This document shows positions 11,867 through 23,694 of a stretch of DNA of 35,836 nucleotides, one piece after another. Position 1 is the first letter of the stretch. Each line of letters begins with the position of its first letter. The notes below the pieces were generated by a model. The model did no database searches. It was not told the origin of the DNA and saw only the letters and a list, made by a program, of their open reading frames with translations. Source of the stretch: Paramacrobiotus richtersi. Its lineage: Eukaryota; Tardigrada; Eutardigrada; Parachela; Macrobiotidae. Made by a program: the position numbers and the translations under genes. The stretch covers positions 1-35,836 of the forward strand of contig JAQGAU010000179.1 in the NCBI GenBank assembly GCA_034698045.1, in the 5' to 3' direction.

Positions 11867-12823
11867 TATAACGGGTGACGCTCAGATTTTGCGTTTTTTC
11901 GGAAAGCTCCATAGCTCCCGCACCGGGCGTGCGATTTTCACCATTCTAATTTTATTTTAATGTGGGACTCTCATGCTATACTTTCACTGAAAAAAGTTAG
12001 GCTGTAAGTACAATGTAACTATGGAAATAATTTTTACGTCAAATCGTTCGAAAGAAGACAGTGTCCCTTTAACGAAAACCGAATTTTTGCTTCATGGAGT
12101 CTTTGCGTGCCGAGCACCTAAGACTTGTCAGAAATCAGCGAATGAGATATAATCTGAAAGAACATTCTTTCCTCTATCGAACAGCATCAATCTGTTAGCC
12201 AATCAGCAAAATTCAAAAAAAAGCTGGCGAGGAAGATCCGCTCCCCCAGTTCAGAAATCTCATGCCGAGCCCAGCCGACGTTGTTGACCTCACGTATTTC
12301 CGGTCGGTACCCATCGTACTGAACCTTTTTTAATTTTTTCTGGTAGTCTATGGACTAAGCTCTTCATATCGATCAAAAACAGCTTTTTAACATCATCCCC
12401 ACAAAGGCAATAAAGACTTTTATTCAGGCAGGTAAATCAAACCTATTAAATTGCGAAAAAACAGCAAAATGTTTTAATTCCCTGATAAATTTATTCTGAT
12501 GAGTCCGTCTGTGGGACACATATACCATGATTTGTGACCATCTCCTTTACATAAACATCAACAAAAGTTTGGTTACTTCTTCGAACTGCCCTGAAGCCGT
12601 GTTGTTTTCATTTCCAAAACATGGGACAGTTACCATATCTACTTGGAATGGTTCTGAGTAACTTTTCAGGTGACCCTTAAGGGTCATCCGATTAAGCTTA
12701 CATGACTTTTGAAGAGCGTGAAATGCACTTTAAAATGAATGGTCGCACGACTGTATACGCTGAACAGCACTGGAGAAAACGGTCACGGCAGAAAAACGCA
12801 AAATCTGAGCGTCACCCGTTATA
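11867..12823. mobile_element. Nonautonomous TIR element inserted beside SEC23 copy A
   Basis: Perfect terminal inverted repeats of about 30 bp: the left end (TATAACGGGTGACGCTCAGA and on to GCGTTTTT) and the right end (12791-12823) are reverse complements. TA dinucleotides at the tips suggest a TA target duplication, as in Tc1/mariner elements. No transposase is recognisable in the 0.95 kb between them. The flanks align with an uninterrupted paralogous stretch at about 22376-22475 (left flank AAATTTCA(C/T)TGTGCAT; right flank TCAGCCACT and CGATAT(C/G)TTC). This supports insertion of the element after the SEC23 locus had been duplicated. A perfect 16-bp palindrome lies inside at 12671-12686. 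Confidence 0.78.
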
Positions 12824-13000
12824 GATATATGCTACGGACTACGGACCCGAACTATCAGCCACTGCGCTGCGATATCTTCGTGGTATACTTGTTTGTTTAC
12901 ATCAGCGCCGATGACTTCCCCTAAATAGCGTTCTAATTAAAGACGATCTGCTCTCAGAATCCTGTGCTTTTATGACGTATGGTGCCTTTTTTCTTTGCAG

Positions 13001-14542
<1,542 letters not shown>

Positions 14543-14640
14543 ACTTCGATGTTGTGCGACTAAAAAGTGCTTTTTTTATTTTAATTTATGCGTTTCAAAT
14601 CTGTCTTTTCGGCTTAACTGTGTAACGGTTTCTTGTATAG

Positions 14641-15000
14641 CTGAAGTGGCTCTTTCCCGTGAAATTTTTAACTGCTGATATGGAAATGTTTGAGAATGGT
14701 TTTATTATTGATCGCCGTTGTTTCAATAACAAAATTCTGGTTATCATCACATCGGCTCGATGTCGAAAAAATTAGGTTTAAGTATGCAAGTGAAGAAAAA
14801 GAAGTTGTTCGCTTTGTTACAAAAATATTACGAGCTGTACATATAAGACAAAGCCGGTCGCCACTATGCCATGGTTTCAGAATACAGTAAGCTTTCAAGC
14901 GAGCAATTTTATTGTCTATTGGTCGTTAGTTTTTTCATTTAAATTGTTCAGAAAATGCTTTTTTGTATTTTGCTTACAATAAATCGAAAGAGGAGGCAGA
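14641..15000 (+). pseudogene. Recurrent coding-like block 'U', copy 1
   Basis: Starts 100 bp after the SEC23 stop of copy A. One frame reads MEMFENGFIIDRRCFNNKIL and continues VIITSARC. A later frame reads KLFALLQKYYELYI, stop, DKAGRHYAMVSEYS. A third, after an intron-like gap, reads YNKSKEEAEIRSKLHDLCS. Diverged copies lie at 24532-24790, 25130-25420 and 28240-28520. The comparison suggests a common ancestor reading ITSADDRLDVEKWFKCVSE in the middle. I do not recognise the family. It could be the 5' part of the duplicated unit or a neighbouring gene copied with SEC23. Confidence 0.5.
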
Positions 15001-15024
15001 AATACGTTCAAAATTACATGACTT

Positions 15025-15805
15025 ATGCTCAATATTCATTGCTGGAATCTAAAATTGCAGTTGATTCCCGTTGGTAAGTGACGGTAAGCGAATAAGCCAA
15101 GACTGTGAACAGGTTAATCGTAGAGAAGTGGCAGCTGAAACAAATTCACGGTTCCATCCACAGTTATTCGTTACAAATTGTAAATGTCAGATGTTAAATT
15201 AAAATTACAAAATAATTTTTACAAAATTTTTACAAAAATAATTAAAATTACAAAATAATTTTTTTGTTCACCTTATAGAGCTTTCGAAAGTATTTTATTC
15301 GTACTTCGCTTGTTTTACAGGTTTTTCCGCCAGCTGGAAAAACACATCCAAAACTGCTTATTTGTGAGCTGATGTTATATACAATGTACCACTATCGAAC
15401 ACATTTTACCGGTACGCACGTCATGAGGAATCTGTACAATCTTTATCCATTTAATAATATTTCAGCTTTTTATTTCTGTTTATGCGGTACAGCGGTCTAA
15501 CCAAATATGACACCAATATTGCTCTTTGTTGTGGAAAATGTATGAAAGAAGATGATCTTCAAGCCTTGAAGGTAAGTAGAGATTCTGCAGGAAAAACTAT
15601 TTACTGATGATTATTTCTGTATAGGAATCGCTGGAAATGTGCGTGTAAGTTTTCCCCCAAAATGCTTTTGTTGGATTGACTGCATTTGGCCGGATGGTAC
15701 AAACTACACGTCAATTAATCAGGCGCCGAATTTATCCCGCGCAGTTTTGTTTTTCGCGGCAATAAAGAAATGACATCCACACAACTCCATCCAAATCAAC
15801 ACACC
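15025..15805 (+). pseudogene. SEC23: SEC23 copy B, N-terminal half
   Basis: Four decayed exons in the SEC23 order. 15025-15073: LLESKIAVDS, compare the start of SEC23 'RLEATRMVVP', ending at GGTAAG. 15321-15411: the zinc-finger/trunk border exon, 91 bp, flanked by TTTTACAG and GGTACGC. 15493-15571: PILLFVVE, then CMKEDDLQALK after a 1-nt deletion, ending AAG|GTAAG, as in 'FLYVVDTCMEDEDLQALK'. 15625-15805: ESLEMCV, stop, then QNAFVGLTAFGRMVQ, then after another frame change FIPRSFVFRGNKEMTSTQLH, as in 'LVGLITFGRMVQVHELG'. Stops and frameshifts show it is not functional. It breaks off at about 15850, where DNA with no counterpart in the other copies begins. Confidence 0.85.
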
Positions 15806-16069
15806 GCCGACTCTCACGCTGGGCAATATTGACAAATGGTTTGTGCTAAACATAGCTGCGTTTTCCAAAAACGCTTACAACAAGATGCGGCGAAACATAA
15901 TGTGCAGTTGCAATAATATTTAATATCAAAACCTTCATACGAATGCGGTTACGTACGGCTGAAGTAGACACGGTACGTGGAGAATGATCGAATGTTAATT
16001 ATAATTGTAACACTACAGAGTAGAAGTAACTGTGGGTCAAACTCACAATCAGCCAGTCACTCACTAGTA

Positions 16070-16390
16070 AATGTCGATTGGCGTAGTGTAATGGCTGATA
16101 AGCTTATGCCTCAAGTCCACTGCATCCAGCAATCTCGTCTGCACCTCTAATCTCTGTAAGCCATTATCGAAGGTCATAAACTGGCAGCCATCTTTTTCTG
16201 CCTTCCCGCTTTAAAAACCCCATTTTTCGAGAAAAGTAGTGGAGGCGTAACCGATGCCTTGTCGTCAGTGCTGCCCGCGTCAAGTGGCTGTTTGGTACAC
16301 AGCTGATCACTTGCTGATTAAGAAAATTTTCAATAAATTATTTTTAATTTTTAAGAGTCAGTGGTTGAGTCAGTCAGTGACTGAGTGATT
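16070..16390 (+). mobile_element. Possible tRNA-derived SINE-like sequence
   Basis: TGGCGTAGTGTAATGGCTGA resembles a pol III A-box of the kind found in tRNA-derived SINEs. The stretch then runs about 250 bp and ends in AT-rich AATAAATTATTTTTAATTTTT, followed by short GAGTCAGT/AGTCAGTGACTGAGTGA repeats. The B-box is weak, no second copy is seen in the window, and a chance match is possible. Confidence 0.25.
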
Positions 16391-16458
16391 TCCACAGTCG
16401 AAATCGGTTTTTTTGGCTCGTTATACCAGTCGATCTATGTATTTTTATCTTCGCGCAA

Positions 16459-18546
16459 CGAATTCGTTACGAAATAGTCGAAAATTGTTCCGAATTCGGT
16501 ATCTGTCCGGCCTAGTGATGGCGAAATGCATCAACGTTCACATTATTCGCCATGGCGCCGCACGATTTGCATGGAACCCCCACGAGATTTGGCCTTCCCT
16601 CAAACAGCAGCTGACGTTGGTCAATAAGAAGGTAAGACCAGATTTATTTTCGAGGTGTTTTTGGGATCTATGCCTATATGCTGCCCAGCGTTCGAATTCG
16701 CCTAACAGTCACATAATTTGCGGGTCTTTGTATACTCACTGCTATATTTGCGACTGCAAACTTTTTGTCGCGAATTAATATTTTTTCATCGGCGAATTCG
16801 CACTTAGAATAATGTTTGCCATACATAACGTTAATGCTTATTATTCAAGAAATTTCTGAACCAGTTAGGTGTCGTAAAAAACTGCTTCGGAAAAAGATCA
16901 TTAACAAAATAAGCAAGTCTGCGAATTCGCTGTGACGTGTTTCCGGGAGGTGCAGCCTTAAAGTGATTCAGCCAATCAGAGAGAGCGGTGCGATCCAAGA
17001 TGGCGGACTGTCAGTTAACTGAACTGGGAAGTGTGACACTAGCGCGCTTCAGTGCTGTACGCCTGCCGTTGTGCTAGCGCTTGCACTCCCTGTCTAGCTG
17101 TCGATAGAACGCTTTCTCTGCACAAGCCATTACTGCCAGTCGAATTCGGGCAAATGCATGCTGCCATTTACTACATTCAGTACGCTTTGATTCACTTGTG
17201 GCAGTTTTTCTAGTTTTCGGTTTTAGAAACATCCGACTTTTCATTTTTTGGTAAGAATATGTTTTTACGCAAAGTAGACCTAGTAAGTGAAAACAATTAA
17301 TCGATGACTGTTTTTAGGCTCTGCAGGTCGAATTCGAAGCAGGCTGGTGATGCACCGTCAAAAACGAAATCGTCCGCAGCACTCGCAAAAATCCGCTGTT
17401 CCTGAATGTACTAATTGATTCTAGCAATCCAGTCGAATTCGGTACGGTATTATTCAGACTGCCCATTAATCAGTAAAAGTTAAGCCGCAGCGTGTTTTCA
17501 GGTGCGAGAACGTGGAAAGCAGTTCTTTGACGAAGACCCAAACCAGGAGTCACTCATCAAAACGACGGCATGACGGTTGTTTCCTCCGTTCCTGACAACT
17601 TATATCGCGTGTCCTTCAGCCCAGGGCGAATTCGCTCATGTCACAGGTACGTGTTCTACGTACGAAAATATACTTTCAGTGCGATAACTGATTACTTTCA
17701 GCAGCGAACGGTCAACAAACACTGCCGTCGCGTCGCCTCCGAATTCGTACCTCAGCGTTTCTTAGAACAAAAAGCCAAAGAACCAAGAAGTAAGACAACT
17801 AAATCCTGTAGTTCAGTAATCGCGCTTTTATAGTACGGCGAATTCGCGCATGGAAGCATGAAATCGGATTTTTGGTATTAAATTTTCCTCAACTTTTGTT
17901 AGAAGCAAAAAAGGCATTTCAATTCGAAAATAGGAGCTCGAATTCGAAATATGGTGATGATTTTTTAAATAATGCTGATAAGTGCGTGTCTAACTGTATG
18001 CTGATTACAGACAGTTAATTGTGGTGATCGTCGAATTCGAACTAATTATCTGAACAAGTTATACAGCAAAGCAAATATTCAGCAAATTAAAATGTTTTTT
18101 GTTGCAGATTGTGACCCGGTTAGGAAAGGCTGCGAATTCGCCGTGGATGAAAAGGATTATTTTCGATGACGCTGATAGTACATATTGAGATCTTTTGTTA
18201 CTAAATTTTGTCCTGTAAAGTGTAAACTGTCTTAATTCTGGCAGCGAATTCGTTCTCTTTGATGCGTGTTACTACACGGGAATATACTAGAACTGGAACG
18301 CCGGATTCGAGTCCTTTTTGTTGAATAAAGCATCGAAGAAAAGCTTTTTCTGCTCCACAATGCCTCCGTACAAAGGCAGCTCACGAGTTGCTGTAGAGCA
18401 CGTAAAGAGCCCTAGCATGCCCGAAAAAAGACATAAAAGTCGAGTACTTTGATCGTTCTTCCGGATCGCTTCCGGTCACCGCTTCCGATTCGTTCCACGT
18501 ACCTTTTAGTGTATTAGAACTCCGTTAGAAAGACCTAACGAATTCG
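16459..18546. repeat. Array of 16 CGAATTCG palindromes
   Basis: Exact copies of the 8-bp palindrome start at 16459, 16491, 16693, 16793, 16922, 17141, 17329, 17434, 17627, 17740, 17839, 17939, 18032, 18133, 18245 and 18539. At this base composition about 0.03 would be expected in 2.1 kb. Eleven sites have complementary bases on both sides, making 10-bp palindromes. Site 1 extends to 12 bp and site 16 to 14 bp (TAACGAATTCGTTA). Gaps from 17627 to 18245 are 113, 99, 100, 93, 101 and 112. Earlier gaps include 202, 100, 188, 105 and 193. The sequence between sites is not repeated, so this is not an ordinary satellite. Confidence 0.93.
16518..17573 (+). CDS. Small two-exon gene, unidentified
   Basis: Exon 1 (16518-16631) encodes 38 residues, including HIIRHGAARFAWNPHEIWPS and LKQQLTLVNKK, and ends AAG|GTAAGA. 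Exon 2 (17502-17573), preceded by GTTTTCAG, continues in phase 0 with VRERGKQFFDEDPNQESLI, then KTTA and a stop. The total is 61 residues. The same frame is open upstream to an ATG at 16413. That 96-residue form has an Arg-rich, acid-free start (MYFYLRATNSLRNSRKLF), like a mitochondrial presequence. I do not recognise the family; its basic, soluble character would fit a small organelle protein. CGAATTCG sites lie just upstream, through the 870-bp intron and downstream, but not in the two exons if the start is 16518. A possible further exon (17702-17790, RTVNKHCRRVASEFVPQRFL) has splice-like borders and contains one site. Confidence 0.45.
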
Positions 18547-19675
18547 TTATCGATTAGTTCCTGCTCGCAGAAATTAGGGTTTTTAATTCGGGCTTGTCTA
18601 TATTTACTTGATTATGCAGCAGCTTTTGAGAATAATAATTTTTAGTATATCAGGCTAATTTTTATCATTGCAGGTTCACTAGGACCGGGTAAACTCGCTG
18701 GCAGTCGTCAATGTAACTTGGACCCGCGAGTTCCACAGCAGCCGGTCGCCTAACCGGTATGTTGTCCAATCAGTTCATCTTAGCTGTGTATTTTCGAAGA
18801 AATTGTTAATGGTCAAAGTAGTAACCTCTAGATGCATATATCGATAATAAAGGGTTTCAATGATGGTTCCAAAAATTAACGAAAAAGTTGTTGTTTTCGT
18901 GCATAGACTCATCCGTAAGTAAAGGTGGGTACATCATAAAATTAATGGTGAACGGCAGCCGAATTCTGGGTATGACCGGGAACTATGCGGACAACAGAAA
19001 GAGTTTGTGGACTTGCTTGCTGTAAGAAAGCCGGATGAACAGCTGGCACCGTGACTTCCAGAAATACGTACCAAAAATTCATTGTATGGGTTCATGGTAA
19101 AAACTTACGGTAGAGATTCGCAATTAATTTCAAATACCATGCAGACTAGAGACAATGTTCTTTAATTACTTGCGAGCGGCATCGGACGGATGGTACATTG
19201 TTAACTTCTTTCACAGAGCTGTTTATGCCACAGTTCTACGGCTCATGTTATTGGAGAATGCACAGCACTGGGCACATATTTATTACCGCAGTGCTACCTG
19301 AGGATCAGGCATTATTAGCAAATGTTTTATATTGTTTCATTTCAAAAATGGTTCGTACTGTATTTTTTGGTTCATTAGAATAGGGTAAATGTTGTTTAAT
19401 TTGTGATATCAGAGTTATCCTTTATTCCGTGGGTTTTGATAAACTGGCTAATTAAAATATGGCTAATGCATAATGAAATCGAGCGAAGACTGTTTTCCTC
19501 TGCTAAACTTAGCAAAAACCGCATGCTAACAAAAAAGAATTCGCTTTCTAATGCCGGTCACAGTTAACTGGTTACGTTAGCAGTTATAACGAAGACGACG
19601 AAAGGACAATTCTTTTGTCACTGTTCTACGCTTTATCAATATCTGCACCATAGCTATAGTGCTGTGTTATTGCGG

Positions 19676-19994
19676 TATTACAACGATCTAGCGGGACGAG
19701 CAGCCACCAACTGCCACTGCACTGACATTATTTACTCATATACCGTGGATCGGACCGGTCTCCTAGAAATGAACCAGTGCACCACTTTGACGCGGTGTGT
19801 TCTTGCGCATAATCGTTCCGTCAGGAAATTGACTGTGTTTCTTTTTTGTCAAATTTCTCGGTGGCCATATGCTGTCGGGGTGATAACTTCAAATCGGCAC
19901 TGCTCAGCCAGAGTATCCAGGTGCTGTTTAATCGGGACCATAGTGGGCATTTCTTTATGGCTTTCAAGTATGTGGTGAATTTTGATTTGAAATA
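19676..19994 (+). pseudogene. SEC23: SEC23 copy B, trunk-domain exons
   Basis: 19676 onward reads [20 protein letters not shown] and then DRTGLLEMNQC, matching SEC23 '[33 protein letters not shown]'. After a likely intron, 19860-19994 reads GGHMLSG, a 1-nt insertion, DNFKSALLSQSIQVLFNRD and FFMAFKYVVNFDLK, stop. This matches '[23 protein letters not shown]...GQFKMGF'. The acceptor that is TTGCAG in copy C (22165-22170) is TTGCGG here, so splicing would fail. It is separated from the N-terminal half of copy B by the 15.85-19.43 kb block. Confidence 0.85.
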
Positions 19995-20333
19995 AAATAT
20001 TCGTAAAATTCGGATGTGCCACACCATTTTCCAGTACTTTGTTGTACGCAGTGCTTGAAATTAACAGAAGAAAAAAGATTAATTGCTAAATTTAATTGTT
20101 ATTAAAGTAGTGCTCGACTTAATGGAATGATCGTTTGTTTCATATTGGGAGCCACTGCTCTACGATACAGCTTAGTGACATACATGTGTACGGCATCGCC
20201 GGTGGTTGTAATTTTCACATATGACTTTCTTGTTAGACAAGAACGAGCATTCTTATAACTCTGATTCGTCTTCGCTTCGGACGCATGTGTTTTGCTATTC
20301 TTTATGACACTGGGATCCTTTTTTCCTTGGCAG

Positions 20334-21300
20334 CATACTGCAGCCGTTCCGCAAGGCGGTCAGTTCTTTATCGAATTCTCCACCGCAACACCATCCGGGC
20401 CGGCCAGAGACGACTGCGAGTCTCTACTTTAAGCAGCAGGTTAGTTACTTTTCGTACGTAAATTTATTGCAAATGACATTGTGATCCTTACATATAATCC
20501 ATTTAATACATGTAATGCCCGTAGTGACTAAGAAGCAGTAGTGATTCAAGCGAATATTCTGTCGCTTCTTGGTTGGGTCCCAATGGATATCAAAAACGCT
20601 GCCGGTTTCGATCAGGTCCGTCCTGATGGCTCGGTGTTGCGCGTGGAATCAGATGAAAGCCCCGATGTGCAACGATGGCTGGACAGAGCCTTGGTTCGTA
20701 CTGTACGACAACGTTCCTTTAGTTTTCGTACACATCGTACCAGGTAAGTCTTATATAGTCGGCACTTTCTTGGACGGATGCATCTTGCTACGAATGTATT
20801 TTTTAAAAGCTTACAGTTTTAAAAATTTACTTCCGTTTTTTTTTAAAATTAATTTTTACACCTCACACTCCAGGCACAAGCATTTCAGCTGTCACCTGCC
20901 ATGTGAACTTGATAAAATAGTTTGAGAAATTATTTTCCCTATGCAGAAATGGTTTTGGCTTCCCAGTACATGTATTGTTTATTGAGTTCCTTAGTTTTGC
21001 CGATAGCTCGTTAATTTACCGAGAAGTTTTTATGCGGTTTGCATTTCTAAATGTGTGAACCCAATACGTACTAGTGGAATTAATGTAACGAGTTTTTATT
21101 TTGGTGACAGCCCGTTTTTAATTATCAAGCGGCGTTGGATAGTGCATTTCTAAATGTATGTCCAATATCCAATATGTGGTTTTCATTAATCACTCCAAAG
21201 CATCGTTGTTTTGCAGTGTAATAAATTTGGCCAGTATATAAGAAAGATGATCCCAGCCTTTTCCAGCTACCGGACATCTTCTCGTTGACGTTAGTTTACG
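20334..21300 (+). pseudogene. SEC23: SEC23 copy B, C-terminal half
   Basis: 20334-20439 (after TTGGCAG, ending CAG|GTTAGT) aligns with exon 13001-13119 of copy A but is 13 bp shorter, which breaks the frame after AAVPQGGQFFIEF. About 20590-20740 reads NAAGFDQ, a short deletion (EAAAVLMA missing), then [17 protein letters not shown], ending CCAG|GTAAGT. 21217-21300 (after TTTTGCAG) reads CNKFGQY, then after a frame change KKDDPSLFQLPDIFSLT. It stops there, with no [10 protein letters not shown] block. Flanking intron sequence also matches copy A. Confidence 0.85.
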
Positions 21301-21560
21301 TTTTTTATGTTGATGGATATCACGAAATCGAAACCACGATCGCCAATTTGTCGTACTTGTGAGGTAGGCGAATAAGTCCAGACGTGCGGATGGGAAATCG
21401 TAGAGAAATGGCACCGTTATGAATCTTTTTCTGTCCAAAATTGTGTTATCAAATCAATTTCCGATGATCTAAGTGAAAAGATTTTCTTTTTTTGTATGGA
21501 ATTTCTGGAGTGTTGTCATTAACTTGTGCGTCAGTTATTCTGCATATTTTTATTCTGCAG

Positions 21561-23000
21561 TTTTCTCCAATGTATGCAGCCGTAAGTGAACACCAACGGC
21601 CATGCAACTGAACTGATGCCCTAGTTCACCATTATCGAATACACTTGACCGGTACGCACACGAGAAATCATACCGTATTTTTTAAGTTTAGACACTTTCA
21701 TGTCTAATCTGTGTTTTACAGCTGTCTGACAAAATGGCATCGGTCATTCTCTTTGTTGTGTAGGTACACGACTTTGTGTTTAAACTTCTATAAGGATAAG
21801 TTACGCGTACGCGTCGTCTTTTGGCTACCGGTAGCAACATTGCTTTAGTTGTTTCAACGGCAAATCTTAAAGCTGTGGTTATTGTGAATGTGTTTATATT
21901 TTGTGGAAGCAAAATATTATTTTGTTATATTTTGTGGAAGCAAATTAATTTATTATTATTTCCCAAGTTTTAATGAGCTGGTTGTTTGTTGGAGTGTAAT
22001 GAAATCATGTGAAGGCGGTTTTCTGCCTGCCGCGATTAGCAAAAGCCGTTCGGTAACAAAAATATTTCGTTTTCTACTTGTAATTCACAGCTGGTCGGTT
22101 ACATTTCTGAAGGCCGGCTTTGCCACTGTTCTACGCTTTGTCGGCACCCTGCATGCTTATTTTATTGCAGTATTACAATGAGTTGGAGGCACGAGCCGCC
22201 ACAAATTGCCACTGCACTGACATTAAATTTTGCTCTTGTGACCTGGATCAGACGGGTCTCCTCGAAAATATATCGTGAATGTCACTTACGCATACATTTT
22301 ATGAGTGGGGATTTTTGTACTTTGTCTTACGTTGTACTTTGAAGAAAAAAATCATGTACATCATATTTATGCTAAATTTCATTGTGCATTCTTATCTAAT
22401 ACTGCGCAAATGAAAACTGCCAGACTGCATACACCCGCACTGTCAGCCACTACACTACGATATGTTCATGGTATTTTACTGCCGATGTATTTACTATTTC
22501 GTTTTCTATGTGTTTATTCGCAGCGGTCGAATCAAATCGCATCCATCTTTCGTTTCTCTTGGTTGCGGACACATGTATCGAGAAAGATAACCTTCAAATA
22601 TAAAAATCCTCTTCTTTACAATACTTCCTGGACGCTTCCAGATTACCATATTTTGTATCTGAGAAACAACTGATTCGCAACTATTTGCATTAGAAATTTC
22701 TGCAGATGAGCCTATCAGTTTTGCCCAGAAATGCTTTTGTTGGATTGGTTACATTTGACAAAAATATGGTACACGTCCAGGAATTAGGTGCCCCATTTAT
22801 CCCGCGTATTTTCGTTTTTCGTGGCAATAAACAAAAGACATCCAAACAACGGCCGGAGCGCAGGTTGGACTACCGTCGAGCGATATTGACTGATGACTAT
22901 TATGCGGAATATGAATTGATATGTTTGGCAAAAACACGATTGCGCTGCAGAGCTTTTGATACAGCAACATGCGGTAAATTTTTAATGGCAGTATAGTATA
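21561..23000 (+). pseudogene. SEC23: SEC23 copy C, N-terminal and trunk exons, order disturbed
   Basis: 21561-21651: 91-bp exon with FSPMYAAVSEHQRP and, one stop later, FTIIEYT, as in SEC23 '[14 protein letters not shown]...SSIEYVV'. 21740-21765: only VILFVV of the next exon, followed by a stop. 22171-22275 (after TTTATTGCAG): [28 protein letters not shown]. 22524-22598: SFLLVADTCIEKDNLQI (one frame). 22690-22996: MSLSVLPRNAFVGLVTFDKN, then MVHVQELGAPFIPRIFVFRG. The trunk exon with the RAATNC block lies upstream of exons that should precede it, so the copy is rearranged as well as mutated. No intact protein can be read. Confidence 0.82.
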
Positions 23001-23694
23001 AACGTAGTGCATGGGCTAGTAATACTCGTCGATTGTTTTGTGGAAACCATTATTATCGAGGCTGTAAAGGTCACACATGGAAAGCCATTTTTTCCCCTGA
23101 ATTCCCCCTGATTACATAGTACCTTGTGAGAAGGACTGTAAATAAGGATCATTTTTATCATTTCAGGAGAATTAGATAAATTCGCTGGCCCGGACGCTTT
23201 AAAATCAAAAGGCTTATGTCACACTAGGCGACCCCGCGCAAAATTGCGCTAATATAACGAACTCTGTACCTCGTTTCCCATTGGTTCCCCACTAAGTTGC
23301 CCGATTCTCCTGAATGGATTTGTTTTTCCCAGTTTTTACTTTTGATGGCAGAAATAGACAACATAAGCTTTAGAATGATATATTGCACTTGAGGATTAGA
23401 TGAGTGGATCGTTCAGAGTGACTCGACAGACAGCATCTCAGACAGCACAGCATTCTGTTTCTTGACATGGCGACCCATAACATTAGGACTTGCAATTGGC
23501 CCTATCGCAGTGTATGTTTAACATTGTAAATATACTTCGCCGTACGGCATCGCCGCGGTGGACGTTGGCTGTAATTGCCAAATGTGACTACTAAATTAGA
23601 AACCGCATTCTTTTAACGATGATTCGTCTTTTCGTCGGAATTCTGTGCTTTAAAATTCTTTACGATCTCGGAAGTTTTTTCCCTTCTTTTGCAG

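Larger units (their letters stand above)
15850..19430. other. 3.5-kb block unique to copy B (putative insertion)
   Basis: Similarity to the other SEC23 copies stops at about 15850. It resumes near 19440, where ATGAAATC...GTTTTC...GCTAACAAAAA-like words match 22000-22070. The block holds a SINE-like stretch, the CGAATTCG array and a small two-exon gene. Apart from these, 18550-19430 shows no gene. Exact borders and target duplications were not found. Confidence 0.45.

Noticed and set aside
12671..12686. Perfect 16-bp palindrome TGACCCTTAAGGGTCA
   Set aside because: A single occurrence inside a TIR element. It resembles a nuclear-receptor-type everted site, but one copy in non-coding transposon DNA is not enough to claim function.
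16459..18546. CRISPR array or conventional satellite
   Set aside because: The repeat unit is only an 8-14 bp palindrome, spacers of about 100 bp are too long and irregular for CRISPR, and intervening sequence is not repeated as in a satellite.
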